64,000 bases of DNA, taken from contig CANLQE010000001.1 in the NCBI GenBank assembly GCA_947493215.1, positions 1,547,404 to 1,611,403 on the forward strand. Reading direction: 5' to 3'. Position numbers and translations under genes: made by a program. Source of the stretch: an uncultured Sphingomonadaceae bacterium (GTDB lineage Bacteria; Pseudomonadota; Alphaproteobacteria; Sphingomonadales; Sphingomonadaceae). How positions within the stretch are numbered: the first letter of the stretch is position 1; each line of letters starts with the position of its first letter. Below are positions 52,286 through 60,049 of this stretch, piece by piece. Below the pieces are notes generated by a model that was not told the DNA's origin, made no database searches, and saw only the letters and a list, made by a program, of their open reading frames with translations.

Positions 52286-53992
52286 TTAGGCTCCCCTGAT
52301 CAACTGCCCGGGCCGTGCGCCGGTTGATTGATCAAATCTGCGGATGACTTCGCCAGAAACAATAGTTGCATCATAGCCCGTTGCGCGCTGATGAAGGCGC
52401 TGTCCTCCGGCTGGCAGATCGCGCACGATTTCGGGCAAGTGCAGTTTTAAGCCTTGCAGATCAATCACATTGATATCCGCTTTCGCGCCGGGTTTGAGCA
52501 AGCCACGCTCGTCCAAGCCCACCGCTTTTGCCGCTTTATGCGATAGCATATGCACGGCCTCAGCGAGGTCGAAGCGTAATTCTCCAGGGTTCTGGACAAA
52601 TTGGGTAAGCAAAAAGGTCGAGTAGCTTGCATCGCATATCGCACCATAATGCGCGCCGCCATCGCCTAACCCTGGAATACAATGGGGATGACTGAGCATT
52701 TCATGGGCGCTATCGAGCTTGGCATTCTCATAGTTACCTAGCGCCGCGAGGAACAGCCCTTTGCCCTCGGTTTCCAAAAGCCTGTCATAGGCAATTTCTT
52801 GAGGTGAACAGCCCTTGGCTTTGGCTTGTCCTGCCATACTCATTTCCCTAGCGGGCGCATAATCAGGTGGATCGTTAAGCGGAAATAACCAGTCCCAGTC
52901 CCGAGCGAGCTCGTTGAACGGATGGCCCGGTTCAAAATCTTCTGTGATTAAGGCTTCCCGTAATTGTGGATCGCGCATCGCAGTGATTTGTTCCTCGATG
53001 GATAGGTCCGCAATTTTCGACCAACTGGGGCACAGCACAAAGGGATGCACCGTCAGTTCCAGGCCCGCTATCAAGCCAATTGGGCGCGGCATGATTTGCG
53101 CGGTCGCTTTGCCGCCACTGGCATTGGTATGATCAATCATGTCGAGTACTTTGCGCCAGCGGGGCGGCGCATCATTTCCCGAAGCCAATGTAAAGGTCGC
53201 GGGACGGCCGCTGGCCTCCACCACCCTTTCGATGACCTTATATTCCTTGTCCCAACCGACAAAAGCATCGAGGACGACTTGAAACGTTCCGGTTCCCGCA
53301 TCCGCCATGCCGCCGCAAATGGCTTCCAGTTCCGCAATATCGGCTTCAAATGTCGGGATGCTTCCGCCATCTGCAGTCTTGTGAATCGAAAGCCGGGAGG
53401 TTGCAAAGCCCAATGCCCCGGCATCCATGGCTTCTTTCGATAGCTTGCGCATCAGGGCAAGGTCATCGTCGTTCGCTGGTTCTCGCGAGGCACCGCGCTC
53501 ACCCATGGCATAGACCCGAAGCGGCGAGTGGGGCAGGTAGGCGGCGACATCAATATCGCGTTTGCCCTTGGCGACTGTATCGAGATATTCCGGAAAAGTC
53601 TCCCAGTTCCACGGCAAGCCATCCGCCATCACGACGCCAGGGATATCTTCCACGCCTTCCATGACATTGATCAGCATATCATGGTCTTCTTTGCGGCAAG
53701 GCGCGAACCCCACACCGCAATTGCCCATCACGGCGGTTGTCACGCCATGTGAGGAGGACGGGCTGAGTTCCTCCGCCCAAATGCATTGCCCATCATAATG
53801 GGTATGCACATCAATGAAGCCGGGTGTCACAATCCGATCGCTGGCGTCGATTTCTTCGCGACCACGGCCGGTCACTTCACCAATGGCGGTAATCTTGCCA
53901 TCGGAAATCGCGATGTCGCCCTCAATCAGATCGCCGCCACTACCATCGGCAATCGTACCGCCCCGGATCACCAGATCATGTTCCATATGCAT
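52286..53992 (-). CDS. N-acyl-D-amino-acid deacylase / D-aminoacylase family amidohydrolase
   Basis: The product of 568 residues has MEHDLVIRGGTIADGSGG at the start and metal-binding residues in GFIDVHTHYDGQCIWAEELS, GVTTAVMGNCGVGFAPCRKE and later ALGFATSRLSIHK and GDGGAHYGAICDAS. These belong to the D-aminoacylase branch of the amidohydrolase superfamily. No signal peptide is present, so it is cytosolic. ATG 53992 follows GAGAGACA; ATG 53986 is also possible. Substrates could be N-acyl-D-amino acids or related amides. A MAPEG gene lies nine bases upstream on the same strand. Confidence 0.9.
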   Translation of the reverse strand: MHMEHDLVIRGGTIADGSGGDLIEGDIAISDGKITAIGEVTGRGREEIDASDRIVTPGFIDVHTHYDGQCIWAEELSPSSSHGVTTAVMGNCGVGFAPCRKEDHDMLINVMEGVEDIPGVVMADGLPWNWETFPEYLDTVAKGKRDIDVAAYLPHSPLRVYAMGERGASREPANDDDLALMRKLSKEAMDAGALGFATSRLSIHKTADGGSIPTFEADIAELEAICGGMADAGTGTFQVVLDAFVGWDKEYKVIERVVEASGRPATFTLASGNDAPPRWRKVLDMIDHTNASGGKATAQIMPRPIGLIAGLELTVHPFVLCPSWSKIADLSIEEQITAMRDPQLREALITEDFEPGHPFNELARDWDWLFPLNDPPDYAPAREMSMAGQAKAKGCSPQEIAYDRLLETEGKGLFLAALGNYENAKLDSAHEMLSHPHCIPGLGDGGAHYGAICDASYSTFLLTQFVQNPGELRFDLAEAVHMLSHKAAKAVGLDERGLLKPGAKADINVIDLQGLKLHLPEIVRDLPAGGQRLHQRATGYDATIVSGEVIRRFDQSTGARPGQLIRGA

Positions 53993-54000
53993 TGTCTCTC

Positions 54001-54399
54001 TTATCCTCTGATCACTTGCACTATGCCGCCAATCAGCGAGCCGAGTACAAAAATATAAATGGGCGGCATGCTGACATAAAGCCACCGCAATCGTTTTTCG
54101 GGCGCCTTATGATATCCCAAAGCATAGCCAACGCGCATGAAGGGCCAGATTAGCCCAATTGCCGCGGCCCAAAAGGGGCTGACGACATAAGCGAATAACC
54201 ATAGTCCAGGCAAAAACAAAACCAGATGCTCCAGCGTATTGTGATGGGCGCGAACATAACGTTCATATTCCGGCGGGCCGCTATGGGAGGGCACTTCAAT
54301 TTTAAATCGCCCTCTTGCCAACCCGGCTGTTAACAGCGTGAAATAATAAGCCAAAAGCGCCAGCGCGCTGACGATAACAACATAGGTATAAGGATCCAT
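54001..54399 (-). CDS. MAPEG family membrane protein
   Basis: The 132-residue protein has four membrane segments and MAPEG features: YTYVVIVSALALLAYYFTLL, PPEYERYVRAHHNTLEHLVL (E-R-x-x-R-A-H-x-N-x-x-E) and RVGYALGYHKAPEKRLRW. MAPEG proteins are glutathione-linked membrane transferases or leukotriene/prostaglandin-type enzymes; the bacterial role is unknown. The MAPEG stop is nine bases before the deacylase start, so the two form one transcription unit. Confidence 0.88.
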   Translation of the reverse strand: MDPYTYVVIVSALALLAYYFTLLTAGLARGRFKIEVPSHSGPPEYERYVRAHHNTLEHLVLFLPGLWLFAYVVSPFWAAAIGLIWPFMRVGYALGYHKAPEKRLRWLYVSMPPIYIFVLGSLIGGIVQVIRG

Positions 54400-54609
54400 G
54401 GACAGTTTGTTTCCCTCGCTTTGATCGTCAGATCATAAACGGCCTCAAGCAGATAACCATACTGCATTTGGATAAGGGGAGGCAGGGGGTACCCGATAAT
54501 CGGGCGAGACAATTCCGAAGTGATCAAGGATACGAATTTTTGGGGGTAGTGCAGGGCGGGGCCGCTATCTAGACTGGCGCTATCCAATCACGCCAGCACA
54601 GGTAGGCCT

Positions 54610-55383
54610 ATGTCACAAGACTATCACGCCCTCACCGAGAAGGAGAAGGAAACGCTGCGTTTGCTTGTCAGGGGCCATGACACAAAAACCATTGCGCGCC
54701 ATTTTGATCTTTCGGTGCACACGATTAACGAGCGGTTGCGCAACGCGCGTCAGAAAATGTCCGTTTCCAGCAGCCGCCAAGCGGCACGCCTGTTGCTCGA
54801 TCAGGAAGGCGACGGCCCCAGTTTTCTAGCGGACAGGTTTTTGGGGGAAGCCGAAAGCGCTCATGGCCTGTTAGCCCATGAAACACCGGATGACGGTCAT
54901 GGATCGAGGATTCCCCTCGCCATGCTGACAGGAGTTATCATCATGTCCTTTATGCTTGCAACGCTCGCCTTTTCTTCCCTCTCGCAAAATACGGCGCCAG
55001 CTATTGAGGTGGCCCAAGTGGAACCAGAGGCCCAAACATCCGCCTCTGCGCTTGCCGCATCCGACGTCATGCAATCGGCCCGGCAATGGCTGGCGTTGGT
55101 TGATGCGTATAAGTGGCTCGATAGTTGGAACGCCACCGGACAGTCGTTCAAGGAACTAAACACTAGTGCGGTGTGGGCATCGACAGCCGAGAGCATTCAA
55201 CCGGCCTTAGGGGCGGTGCTCTCGCGGACGGCCAGCAGTCAGGAAGCCGTGCCAGCGCCGCCGTCCGGATATGAAATGGTCAAATTCCGGACCAGCTTTG
55301 AGAACAAGCCCAATGCGACAGAGACCTTGACGCTGGTTAGGGAGGACGCGAGCTGGAAAGTGGTGGGTTATTGGATTGAGTGA
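54610..55383 (+). CDS. Membrane-tethered LuxR-type HTH protein with DUF4019 domain
   Basis: The 257-residue protein has a LuxR-type HTH at residues 5-60 (HALTEKEKETLRLLVRGHDT, KTIARHFDLSVHTINERLRN), a linker, one membrane segment (IPLAMLTGVIIMSFMLATLA, about 101-120) and a C-terminal DUF4019 domain (QSARQWLALVDAYKWLDSWN, WKVVGYWIE). The domain outside the membrane probably senses an envelope signal and the HTH acts in the cytosol. This architecture is recurrent in sphingomonads. The target genes are unknown; it is not joined to another gene. Confidence 0.85.
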   Translation: MSQDYHALTEKEKETLRLLVRGHDTKTIARHFDLSVHTINERLRNARQKMSVSSSRQAARLLLDQEGDGPSFLADRFLGEAESAHGLLAHETPDDGHGSRIPLAMLTGVIIMSFMLATLAFSSLSQNTAPAIEVAQVEPEAQTSASALAASDVMQSARQWLALVDAYKWLDSWNATGQSFKELNTSAVWASTAESIQPALGAVLSRTASSQEAVPAPPSGYEMVKFRTSFENKPNATETLTLVREDASWKVVGYWIE

Positions 55384-55500
55384 GTGGGCAGGCTGGTAAT
55401 GGCGACCGACGAAAGCACAACTTGAGGAATGAAGGCATATCGCCCGTGTCCAATGAAATCCATGATGCCAATGCCATCGATAGCGCAGATACAGTTGTAT

Positions 55501-56409
55501 CTAATTCTCGATCTTGATCATGGTTTTTAGCATGTATACCTGCAGGTGGTCGAGAAAGAGTCGTGTCTTGATAGGTAAGTATTCTCGATTTGGGTAGACG
55601 GCGTAGATCGCGCGGTCACACTTCGGCCAATATTGGCTGAGCAAAGGCACGAGCTTTCCATCAAGTACATCCTGGCACACTAAAAAATGGGCCAGCCGCG
55701 CCACACCCAGCCCCTGTAACGCTGCTTCGCGCATTGCAAGACCAATGCCAGAGCATACGCTTTCAACTTTGATGGTAACGGGCGTCCCACCCTCAACGAA
55801 GTCCCACTCATCATAGGTCTGGCGAGAGGCATGAAGGGTCAAGCACCCATGATCTTTTAAATCGTGCGGAGCGACCGGCATTCCTTTGCGCGCTATGTAC
55901 TCCGGTGACGCACAAACGATCCATGGGTCATCGAAAACCTTTCTGGAGATCACAGTTGTCTCGGTCGGTTGCTTGAACAATAGAGCAAGGTCTACACGCT
56001 CGCCGATAATGTCGATTCCTCCATCGGCTTGTAGGAACGTCGCGGTAATTTCGTCGAACTCCTTCGAGAACGAGCTCAAGAATGGAATGAGCACATTGGC
56101 CGTGAAAGCTGCGGAAGATGCAATGCGAATCTGGCCCCTTGGTTGTCCGCTGAGATCGCGAACGACATCCTCCGCGTCACGAAGCGATTCGATGATTTTC
56201 TCGCCACGTTCATAAAGGATTTCTCCGGCCTCGCTCAGCGAAACCGCGCGGGTTGTGCGGTTAAACAACCGCGCTCCAAGGCGATCTTCAAACCGGCCGA
56301 TCTTTCTGCTCACTCCTGACGAAGTAAGTCCCGTCTTTTCAGCTGCCCCTTTAAAGCTGCCTGCCCGAGCCACCTCTACAAAAACGCTCATATCACTAAG
56401 AGTATCCAC
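55501..56409 (-). CDS. LysR family transcriptional regulator
   Basis: The 302-residue protein has the LysR HTH (VEVARAGSFKGAAEKTGLTS, SGVSRKIGRFEDRLGARLFN, RTTRAVSLSEAGEILYERGE) and the effector domain (GQIRIASSAAFTANVLIPFL, PTETTVISRKVFDDPWIVCA). The start is GTG at 56409 (typical MDTLSDMSVF opening). A perfect palindrome lies 23 bases upstream at 56432-56450 and could be its own operator. The divergent gene encodes an isochorismatase-like enzyme and is the likely target, as is usual for LysR pairs. Confidence 0.93.
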   Translation of the reverse strand: MDTLSDMSVFVEVARAGSFKGAAEKTGLTSSGVSRKIGRFEDRLGARLFNRTTRAVSLSEAGEILYERGEKIIESLRDAEDVVRDLSGQPRGQIRIASSAAFTANVLIPFLSSFSKEFDEITATFLQADGGIDIIGERVDLALLFKQPTETTVISRKVFDDPWIVCASPEYIARKGMPVAPHDLKDHGCLTLHASRQTYDEWDFVEGGTPVTIKVESVCSGIGLAMREAALQGLGVARLAHFLVCQDVLDGKLVPLLSQYWPKCDRAIYAVYPNREYLPIKTRLFLDHLQVYMLKTMIKIEN

Positions 56410-56431
56410 CCGTGCCCCAATCCCTGACTAA

Positions 56432-56450
56432 TGTCATTTCTGAAATGACA
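56432..56450. promoter_or_regulatory. Perfect palindrome between lysR and the isochorismatase-like gene
   Basis: TGTCATTTC and GAAATGACA surround one T, an exact 9-base inverted repeat. Its position, 23 bases before the LysR start in a divergent intergenic region, suggests a LysR operator (T-N11-A like). Confidence 0.65.
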
Positions 56451-56587
56451 GATTCAACCTGTTAGCAGCGCGGCAGAAATCGTAGTACTGCGCCGCAATC
56501 AACATACAAACGATTGTTGTAATCTTTGTCAACATTATAATAAAAAACTAATAATTGACATAAATAATATAATATTGGGGAATAATT

Positions 56588-57394
56588 ATGAGAAAATCTT
56601 TTAAACTTGTGGTAACTACATTAGTAGTGACTGGTTCTTCATTTATGACTTTTGGTATAAATGCTGTAGCACAGGAGGCTTCTTCAGCTGTTACTGCGCA
56701 CAAGGCGCCAATCAATGATGGACTTCCGCTGCCAGGGTTTGAAATTGAGCCAGGCAAGACTGCACTGGTCATCACCGATCCTCAGGTTGACTTTCTATCC
56801 GAAGATGGCGTCGCATGGGGCGTTGTCGGCCAAAACGTGACGGACAACGGCGTTGTTGAAAATCTTGAAGCGCTCATGAAAACGGCGAACGACACCGGTA
56901 TGCCGATGTTTATTTCTCCTCACTATTATTTTCCGCATGACCACAAATGGAAGCATGAAGGTACGCTTGAGGTACTGATGCATTCTATCAAGATGTTCGA
57001 TCGCGCAGGACAATTGGACCTGACGGATTTCGAAGGCTCAGGTTCTGACTGGTTGGAGCGTTACAAGCCGTACATCAACAACGGCAAGACAGTTGTCACC
57101 AGCCCGCACAAGATTTACGGCCCGGAAACCAACGATCTGGTTCTGCAGCTTCGCAAGGCCGGTGTCTCCAAAATCGTGCTCGCTGGCATGTCTGCAAATT
57201 TGTGCACGGAATCGCACATGCGCGAGCTGGTTGAACAAGGTTTCGAAGTCATGGTGGTGACAAATGCCACCGCAGGTGCAGTAACGCCGCATTATAACGG
57301 ATACGAAGCGGCTCTCACGAATTTTCGGATGATAGCGAGCGACGTCAAGAACACCGAGAACACTGTCGCAGCGATGCGGGCGGCCTATCCATAA
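56588..57394 (+). CDS. Exported isochorismatase-like cysteine hydrolase
   Basis: The 268-residue protein has a signal peptide (MRKSFKLVVTTLVVTGSSFM ending AVAQ) and the isochorismatase fold: catalytic Asp in LVITDPQVDFLSEDGVAWGV, Lys in VTSPHKIYGPETNDLV and Cys in AGMSANLCTESHMRELVEQG. The family hydrolyses C-N or ester/ether bonds. Exported members are uncommon. The first 110 bases and the upstream region are strongly AT-rich, unlike the rest of the gene. GGGGAATAATT precedes the ATG. It is divergent from a LysR gene. A strong perfect hairpin (57465-57495) follows. Confidence 0.9.
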   Translation: MRKSFKLVVTTLVVTGSSFMTFGINAVAQEASSAVTAHKAPINDGLPLPGFEIEPGKTALVITDPQVDFLSEDGVAWGVVGQNVTDNGVVENLEALMKTANDTGMPMFISPHYYFPHDHKWKHEGTLEVLMHSIKMFDRAGQLDLTDFEGSGSDWLERYKPYINNGKTVVTSPHKIYGPETNDLVLQLRKAGVSKIVLAGMSANLCTESHMRELVEQGFEVMVVTNATAGAVTPHYNGYEAALTNFRMIASDVKNTENTVAAMRAAYP

Positions 57395-57464
57395 GGCCAC
57401 CCCCAATCGGCGTTCAGGATTGGTATCAATCGTCCTTGGTTCTGCCAATTTGGCTTTAAAGAAT

Positions 57465-57495
57465 GAGAAGGCCGCCACAAGCAGGCGGCCTTCTC
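57465..57495. terminator. Strong hairpin terminator after the isochorismatase-like gene
   Basis: GAGAAGGCCGCC pairs perfectly with GGCGGCCTTCTC across a 7-base loop. It lies 70 bases after the stop codon; no long T run follows (TATCTC), so it may act with help or in part. Confidence 0.75.
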
Positions 57496-57608
57496 TATCT
57501 CGGTATTATAGATTTTTCAGCCCAACTGATTTTTTGCGATAATCCGCGCTTGCCACTCTGGTGCATCCAACTGCCTTCTTCATTCAAAACAGAAAAGGAA
57601 ATATTCAA

Positions 57609-58076
57609 ATGGAAATAGACATTGGAATTTCTACACTAGACCGCACCCGTTCAGCAGATGCGCTCAAGAAGCTGCTCGCAGATACATATGCCTTGTACCT
57701 CAAGACCCATGGTTACCATTGGAATGTTGAAGGGCCGCACTTTCAACAGCTGCATGCCTTGTTCATGGAGCAATATGTTGAGATGTGGAATGCTGTCGAT
57801 GAATTAGCTGAACGCATCCGCGCACTCGGTAAATATGCACCTTCATCTTATTCAGAAATGGCTCTGCTTTCTTCGATTAACGAGGAAGCAGGTCAACCAG
57901 ATTGGCAAGCGATGGTCACTAATTTGGCTGAAGGGCATCAGGAGGTAGCTAAATCCGCAAGGCAAGTGCTCCGCGTTGCAGAGGAAATCGACGATGATGC
58001 GACGGCAGATGTCGTTACGCCAAGAATTACACTGCACGAAAAAGCGGCATGGATGCTGCGCGCCACGGCTAAGTAA
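57609..58076 (+). CDS. dps: Dps-family DNA-binding ferritin
   Basis: The product of 155 residues from ATG 57609 is a Dps/ferritin-like protein: LLADTYALYLKTHGYHWNVE, GPHFQQLHALFMEQYVEMWN, AVDELAERIRALG hold the His, Asp and Glu residues of the inter-subunit ferroxidase site. Dps stores iron and protects DNA from peroxide. The end ITLHEKAAWMLRATAK is normal. AAGGAAA precedes the ATG; an ATG at 57561 would add 16 residues. A short sigma-like gene lies 183 bases downstream. Confidence 0.93.
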   Translation: MEIDIGISTLDRTRSADALKKLLADTYALYLKTHGYHWNVEGPHFQQLHALFMEQYVEMWNAVDELAERIRALGKYAPSSYSEMALLSSINEEAGQPDWQAMVTNLAEGHQEVAKSARQVLRVAEEIDDDATADVVTPRITLHEKAAWMLRATAK

Positions 58077-58259
58077 GGCTTGGCATAGCAAATGCCGACT
58101 TTGGACGGCGGGTGCGGACACCAGAATTGCTCACGGATACCGGCTGGTCGTGCCTCTAGATCCTGAATCAAAAACGGACCGACAAGATACAATCGATGGT
58201 ATTTCGAACCCGATCGCAGGTCACTTGCATGCACAAAAACAAATAATTGGAACGCGACG

Positions 58260-58688
58260 ATGAACACTATGATGAAAACCTCAACTGAGACGCTAACCCA
58301 CTCATCTGAGTTCATCCGCAAGCAGCGGGACCATCTCCAAAAAACCAAGCCGGCAAGGAAATGGTTCAGCGCCGAGTTTGTAAGCGGTTACAATGAGGCT
58401 TCGGTAGCGCATTATAGCCCGCCTAATTGGAACAGCCTGATGACCGAAGCACATGCCGGTAGTCAGTCGGCCTATCGTACGTTGCTGAGTGAGTTCGAAG
58501 TATGGCTGGATGGCTATCTTTCAGTAGACTCCTCCGATCATCTGCGGGCAGGCCTTGTCTATGAAATTCTTCATACAGTTCATAAAAAAAGAAGCTCTTG
58601 CGACTCATCTCGTCCGGTCTTGTTTTGGCTGTTGGCGATAGCGGAACATCGCATAGAACGTCCAATATCTTGGCTTCGAACAAATTGA
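58260..58688 (+). CDS. Sigma-region-2-like protein lacking region 4 (truncated ECF sigma-like)
   Basis: The 142-residue protein has an N-terminal part of unknown kind (RKWFSAEFVSGYNEASVAHY) and at residues 65-135 sequence like ECF sigma region 2: AHAGSQSAYRTLLSEFEVWL, VYEILHTVHKKRSSCDSSRP, VLFWLLAIAEHRIERPISWL. The normal DLVQE segment has become RAGLVYEIL. No region 4 follows; the frame ends within 12 residues of region 2. It could be a decoy, anti-sigma-type mimic or decaying remnant. The ATG at 58260 overlaps an upstream reading frame's stop (ATGA), and GGAACG precedes it. Confidence 0.65.
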   Translation: MNTMMKTSTETLTHSSEFIRKQRDHLQKTKPARKWFSAEFVSGYNEASVAHYSPPNWNSLMTEAHAGSQSAYRTLLSEFEVWLDGYLSVDSSDHLRAGLVYEILHTVHKKRSSCDSSRPVLFWLLAIAEHRIERPISWLRTN

Positions 58689-58697
58689 CTTCCCTAG

Positions 58698-58732
58698 TTT
58701 GCACGCGGGATCGCGTCCCGGTTGCGTGCAAA
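58698..58732. terminator. Hairpin after the sigma-like gene
   Basis: TTTGCACGC (58698-58706) pairs exactly with GCGTGCAAA (58724-58732), and GGGA/TCCC inside also pair. It lies nine bases after the stop codon. No T run follows. Confidence 0.55.
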
Positions 58733-58788
58733 GTCGCCCGATATAGACCCTATCACCCCCTTATATCGGGCGGCATTTGCTCTCAATT

Positions 58789-58820
58789 TTATGTCCACTT
58801 TCGGGATAAAGCGGACATAA
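58789..58820. repeat. Palindromic repeat-like element upstream of rpsL
   Basis: TTATGTCC, A, CTTT, a 6-base loop CGGGAT, AAAG, C and GGACATAA form a 13-base stem with one mismatch. The GGATAAAGCGGACATA-type word resembles intergenic palindromes I recall in sphingomonad genomes; there is only one copy in this window. Confidence 0.45.
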
Positions 58821-59030
58821 GGTATCCTATTTCGTTTTCTTGAAGCTAAAGAATCTCTTTCAAACCCGGGGCCCAACCCTTGACCACTACCCGAATCCCC
58901 GCTAAGGGCCGCGCTTCTGTTGTGTCGGGTTCTCCCAATCCCGCAGAAAACTTACATAGGCAAAACACTCAAGGCGATTTGGCCGAGAGAGTAACCCTAG
59001 TTTATCTAGATCCAATAAGGTGAAGACTTT

Positions 59031-59402
59031 ATGCCAACGATTAATCAGCTCGTCCGTAAAGGGCGGGTGCCTCAGAAGACGAAGTCCAAAGTGCCGGCCA
59101 TGGAAGCCAACCCGCAGAAACGCGGCGTTTGTACCCGTGTCTACACAACGACTCCTAAAAAACCAAACTCCGCTCTGCGTAAGGTTGCCAAGGTTCGCCT
59201 GACCAACCAGCGTGAGGTCATCAGCTATATTCCAGGTGAAGGGCATAACCTTCAAGAGCATAGTGTTGTTCTCATTCGCGGCGGCCGTGTTCGCGACCTT
59301 CCCGGTGTGCGTTACCATGTGCTGCGCGGTGTTCTTGATACGCAAGGCGTTAAGGACCGGAAGCAATCCCGTTCCAAATATGGCGCCAAGCGTCCTAAAT
59401 AA
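59031..59402 (+). CDS. rpsL: 30S ribosomal protein S12
   Basis: S12 of 123 residues with the canonical opening [12 protein letters not shown] and the conserved [19 protein letters not shown] decoding-centre segment; mutations in this segment are known to give streptomycin resistance in other bacteria, and here it appears wild type (KPNSALRK). The end [11 protein letters not shown] is normal. AATAAGGTG lies before the ATG. First gene of the str operon, 25 bases ahead of rpsG. Confidence 0.99.
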   Translation: MPTINQLVRKGRVPQKTKSKVPAMEANPQKRGVCTRVYTTTPKKPNSALRKVAKVRLTNQREVISYIPGEGHNLQEHSVVLIRGGRVRDLPGVRYHVLRGVLDTQGVKDRKQSRSKYGAKRPK

Positions 59403-59426
59403 TCGGTTCAGTAGGAGTTATATAAT

Positions 59427-59897
59427 ATGGCACGTCGTCGTCGTCCCGAGAAACGGGTAATCCTTCCTGATCCAAAATTTAAGGATCAGGTCCTTTCAAA
59501 ATTCATGAACAACCTGATGGTAGATGGTAAGAAGTCTACTGCAGAACGTATCGTATATGGTGCTTTTGATAGCGTCGAAGCCAAAGCGAAAAAAGATCCG
59601 CTGCAGCTTTTCCATGATGCGCTCAACAACATCAAGCCGGGCATCGAAGTGCGCAGCCGCCGTGTTGGTGGTGCGACCTATCAGGTTCCTGTCGAAGTGC
59701 GTCCTGAACGCGCTCAGGCTCTGGCCATTCGCTGGATGATCAGTGCGGCACGTTCGCGCAGTGAAACCACAATGGCTGCTCGTCTATCGGGTGAAATTCT
59801 TGATGCTTCCAACAATCGCGGCAACGCGGTCAAGAAGCGTGAAGATTCACACAAGATGGCCGAAGCCAACCGCGCATTTGCACATTACCGCTGGTAG
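59427..59897 (+). CDS. rpsG: 30S ribosomal protein S7
   Basis: S7 of 156 residues, starting [20 protein letters not shown], with the conserved [29 protein letters not shown] and [14 protein letters not shown] segments that bind 16S rRNA. GTAGGAGTT lies before the ATG. It sits between rpsL and fusA in the usual order; a hairpin lies in the 152-base gap to fusA. Confidence 0.99.
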   Translation: MARRRRPEKRVILPDPKFKDQVLSKFMNNLMVDGKKSTAERIVYGAFDSVEAKAKKDPLQLFHDALNNIKPGIEVRSRRVGGATYQVPVEVRPERAQALAIRWMISAARSRSETTMAARLSGEILDASNNRGNAVKKREDSHKMAEANRAFAHYRW

Positions 59898-59908
59898 CAT
59901 TATATAAG

Positions 59909-59950
59909 AGCGCAGGGATCGCAGATTCTCTGTAAATTCCTGCGCTTTTC
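59909..59950. terminator. Hairpin in the rpsG-fusA gap
   Basis: AGCGCAGG (59909-59916) pairs with CCTGCGCT (59939-59946), followed by TTTTC. It may attenuate transcription into fusA, since the genes are in one operon. Confidence 0.5.
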
Positions 59951-60049
59951 ACATTGTTGTATTTGTAACTAATCAGGGCTGGTCATCGCTGGCCCCTTTC
60001 ACTATATGGGCGGCGCTAATCAGGGCCCCTTAATTCTGGAGTAAAGACT

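Larger units (their letters stand above)
58689..59030. other. Leader region of the str operon
   Basis: These 342 bases hold no gene. Besides the hairpin at 58698-58732, TTATGTCC-A-CTTT (58789-58801) faces AAAG-C-GGACATAA (58808-58820) in a nearly perfect inverted repeat that may be a dispersed palindromic element. TTGACC (from about 58879) with TAAGGG 17 bases later is a possible promoter for rpsL. Confidence 0.45.

Noticed and set aside
58698..58732. Hairpin considered as a tRNA or attachment site
   Set aside because: No cloverleaf, no anticodon arm and no integrase nearby; it is a simple stem-loop after a gene.
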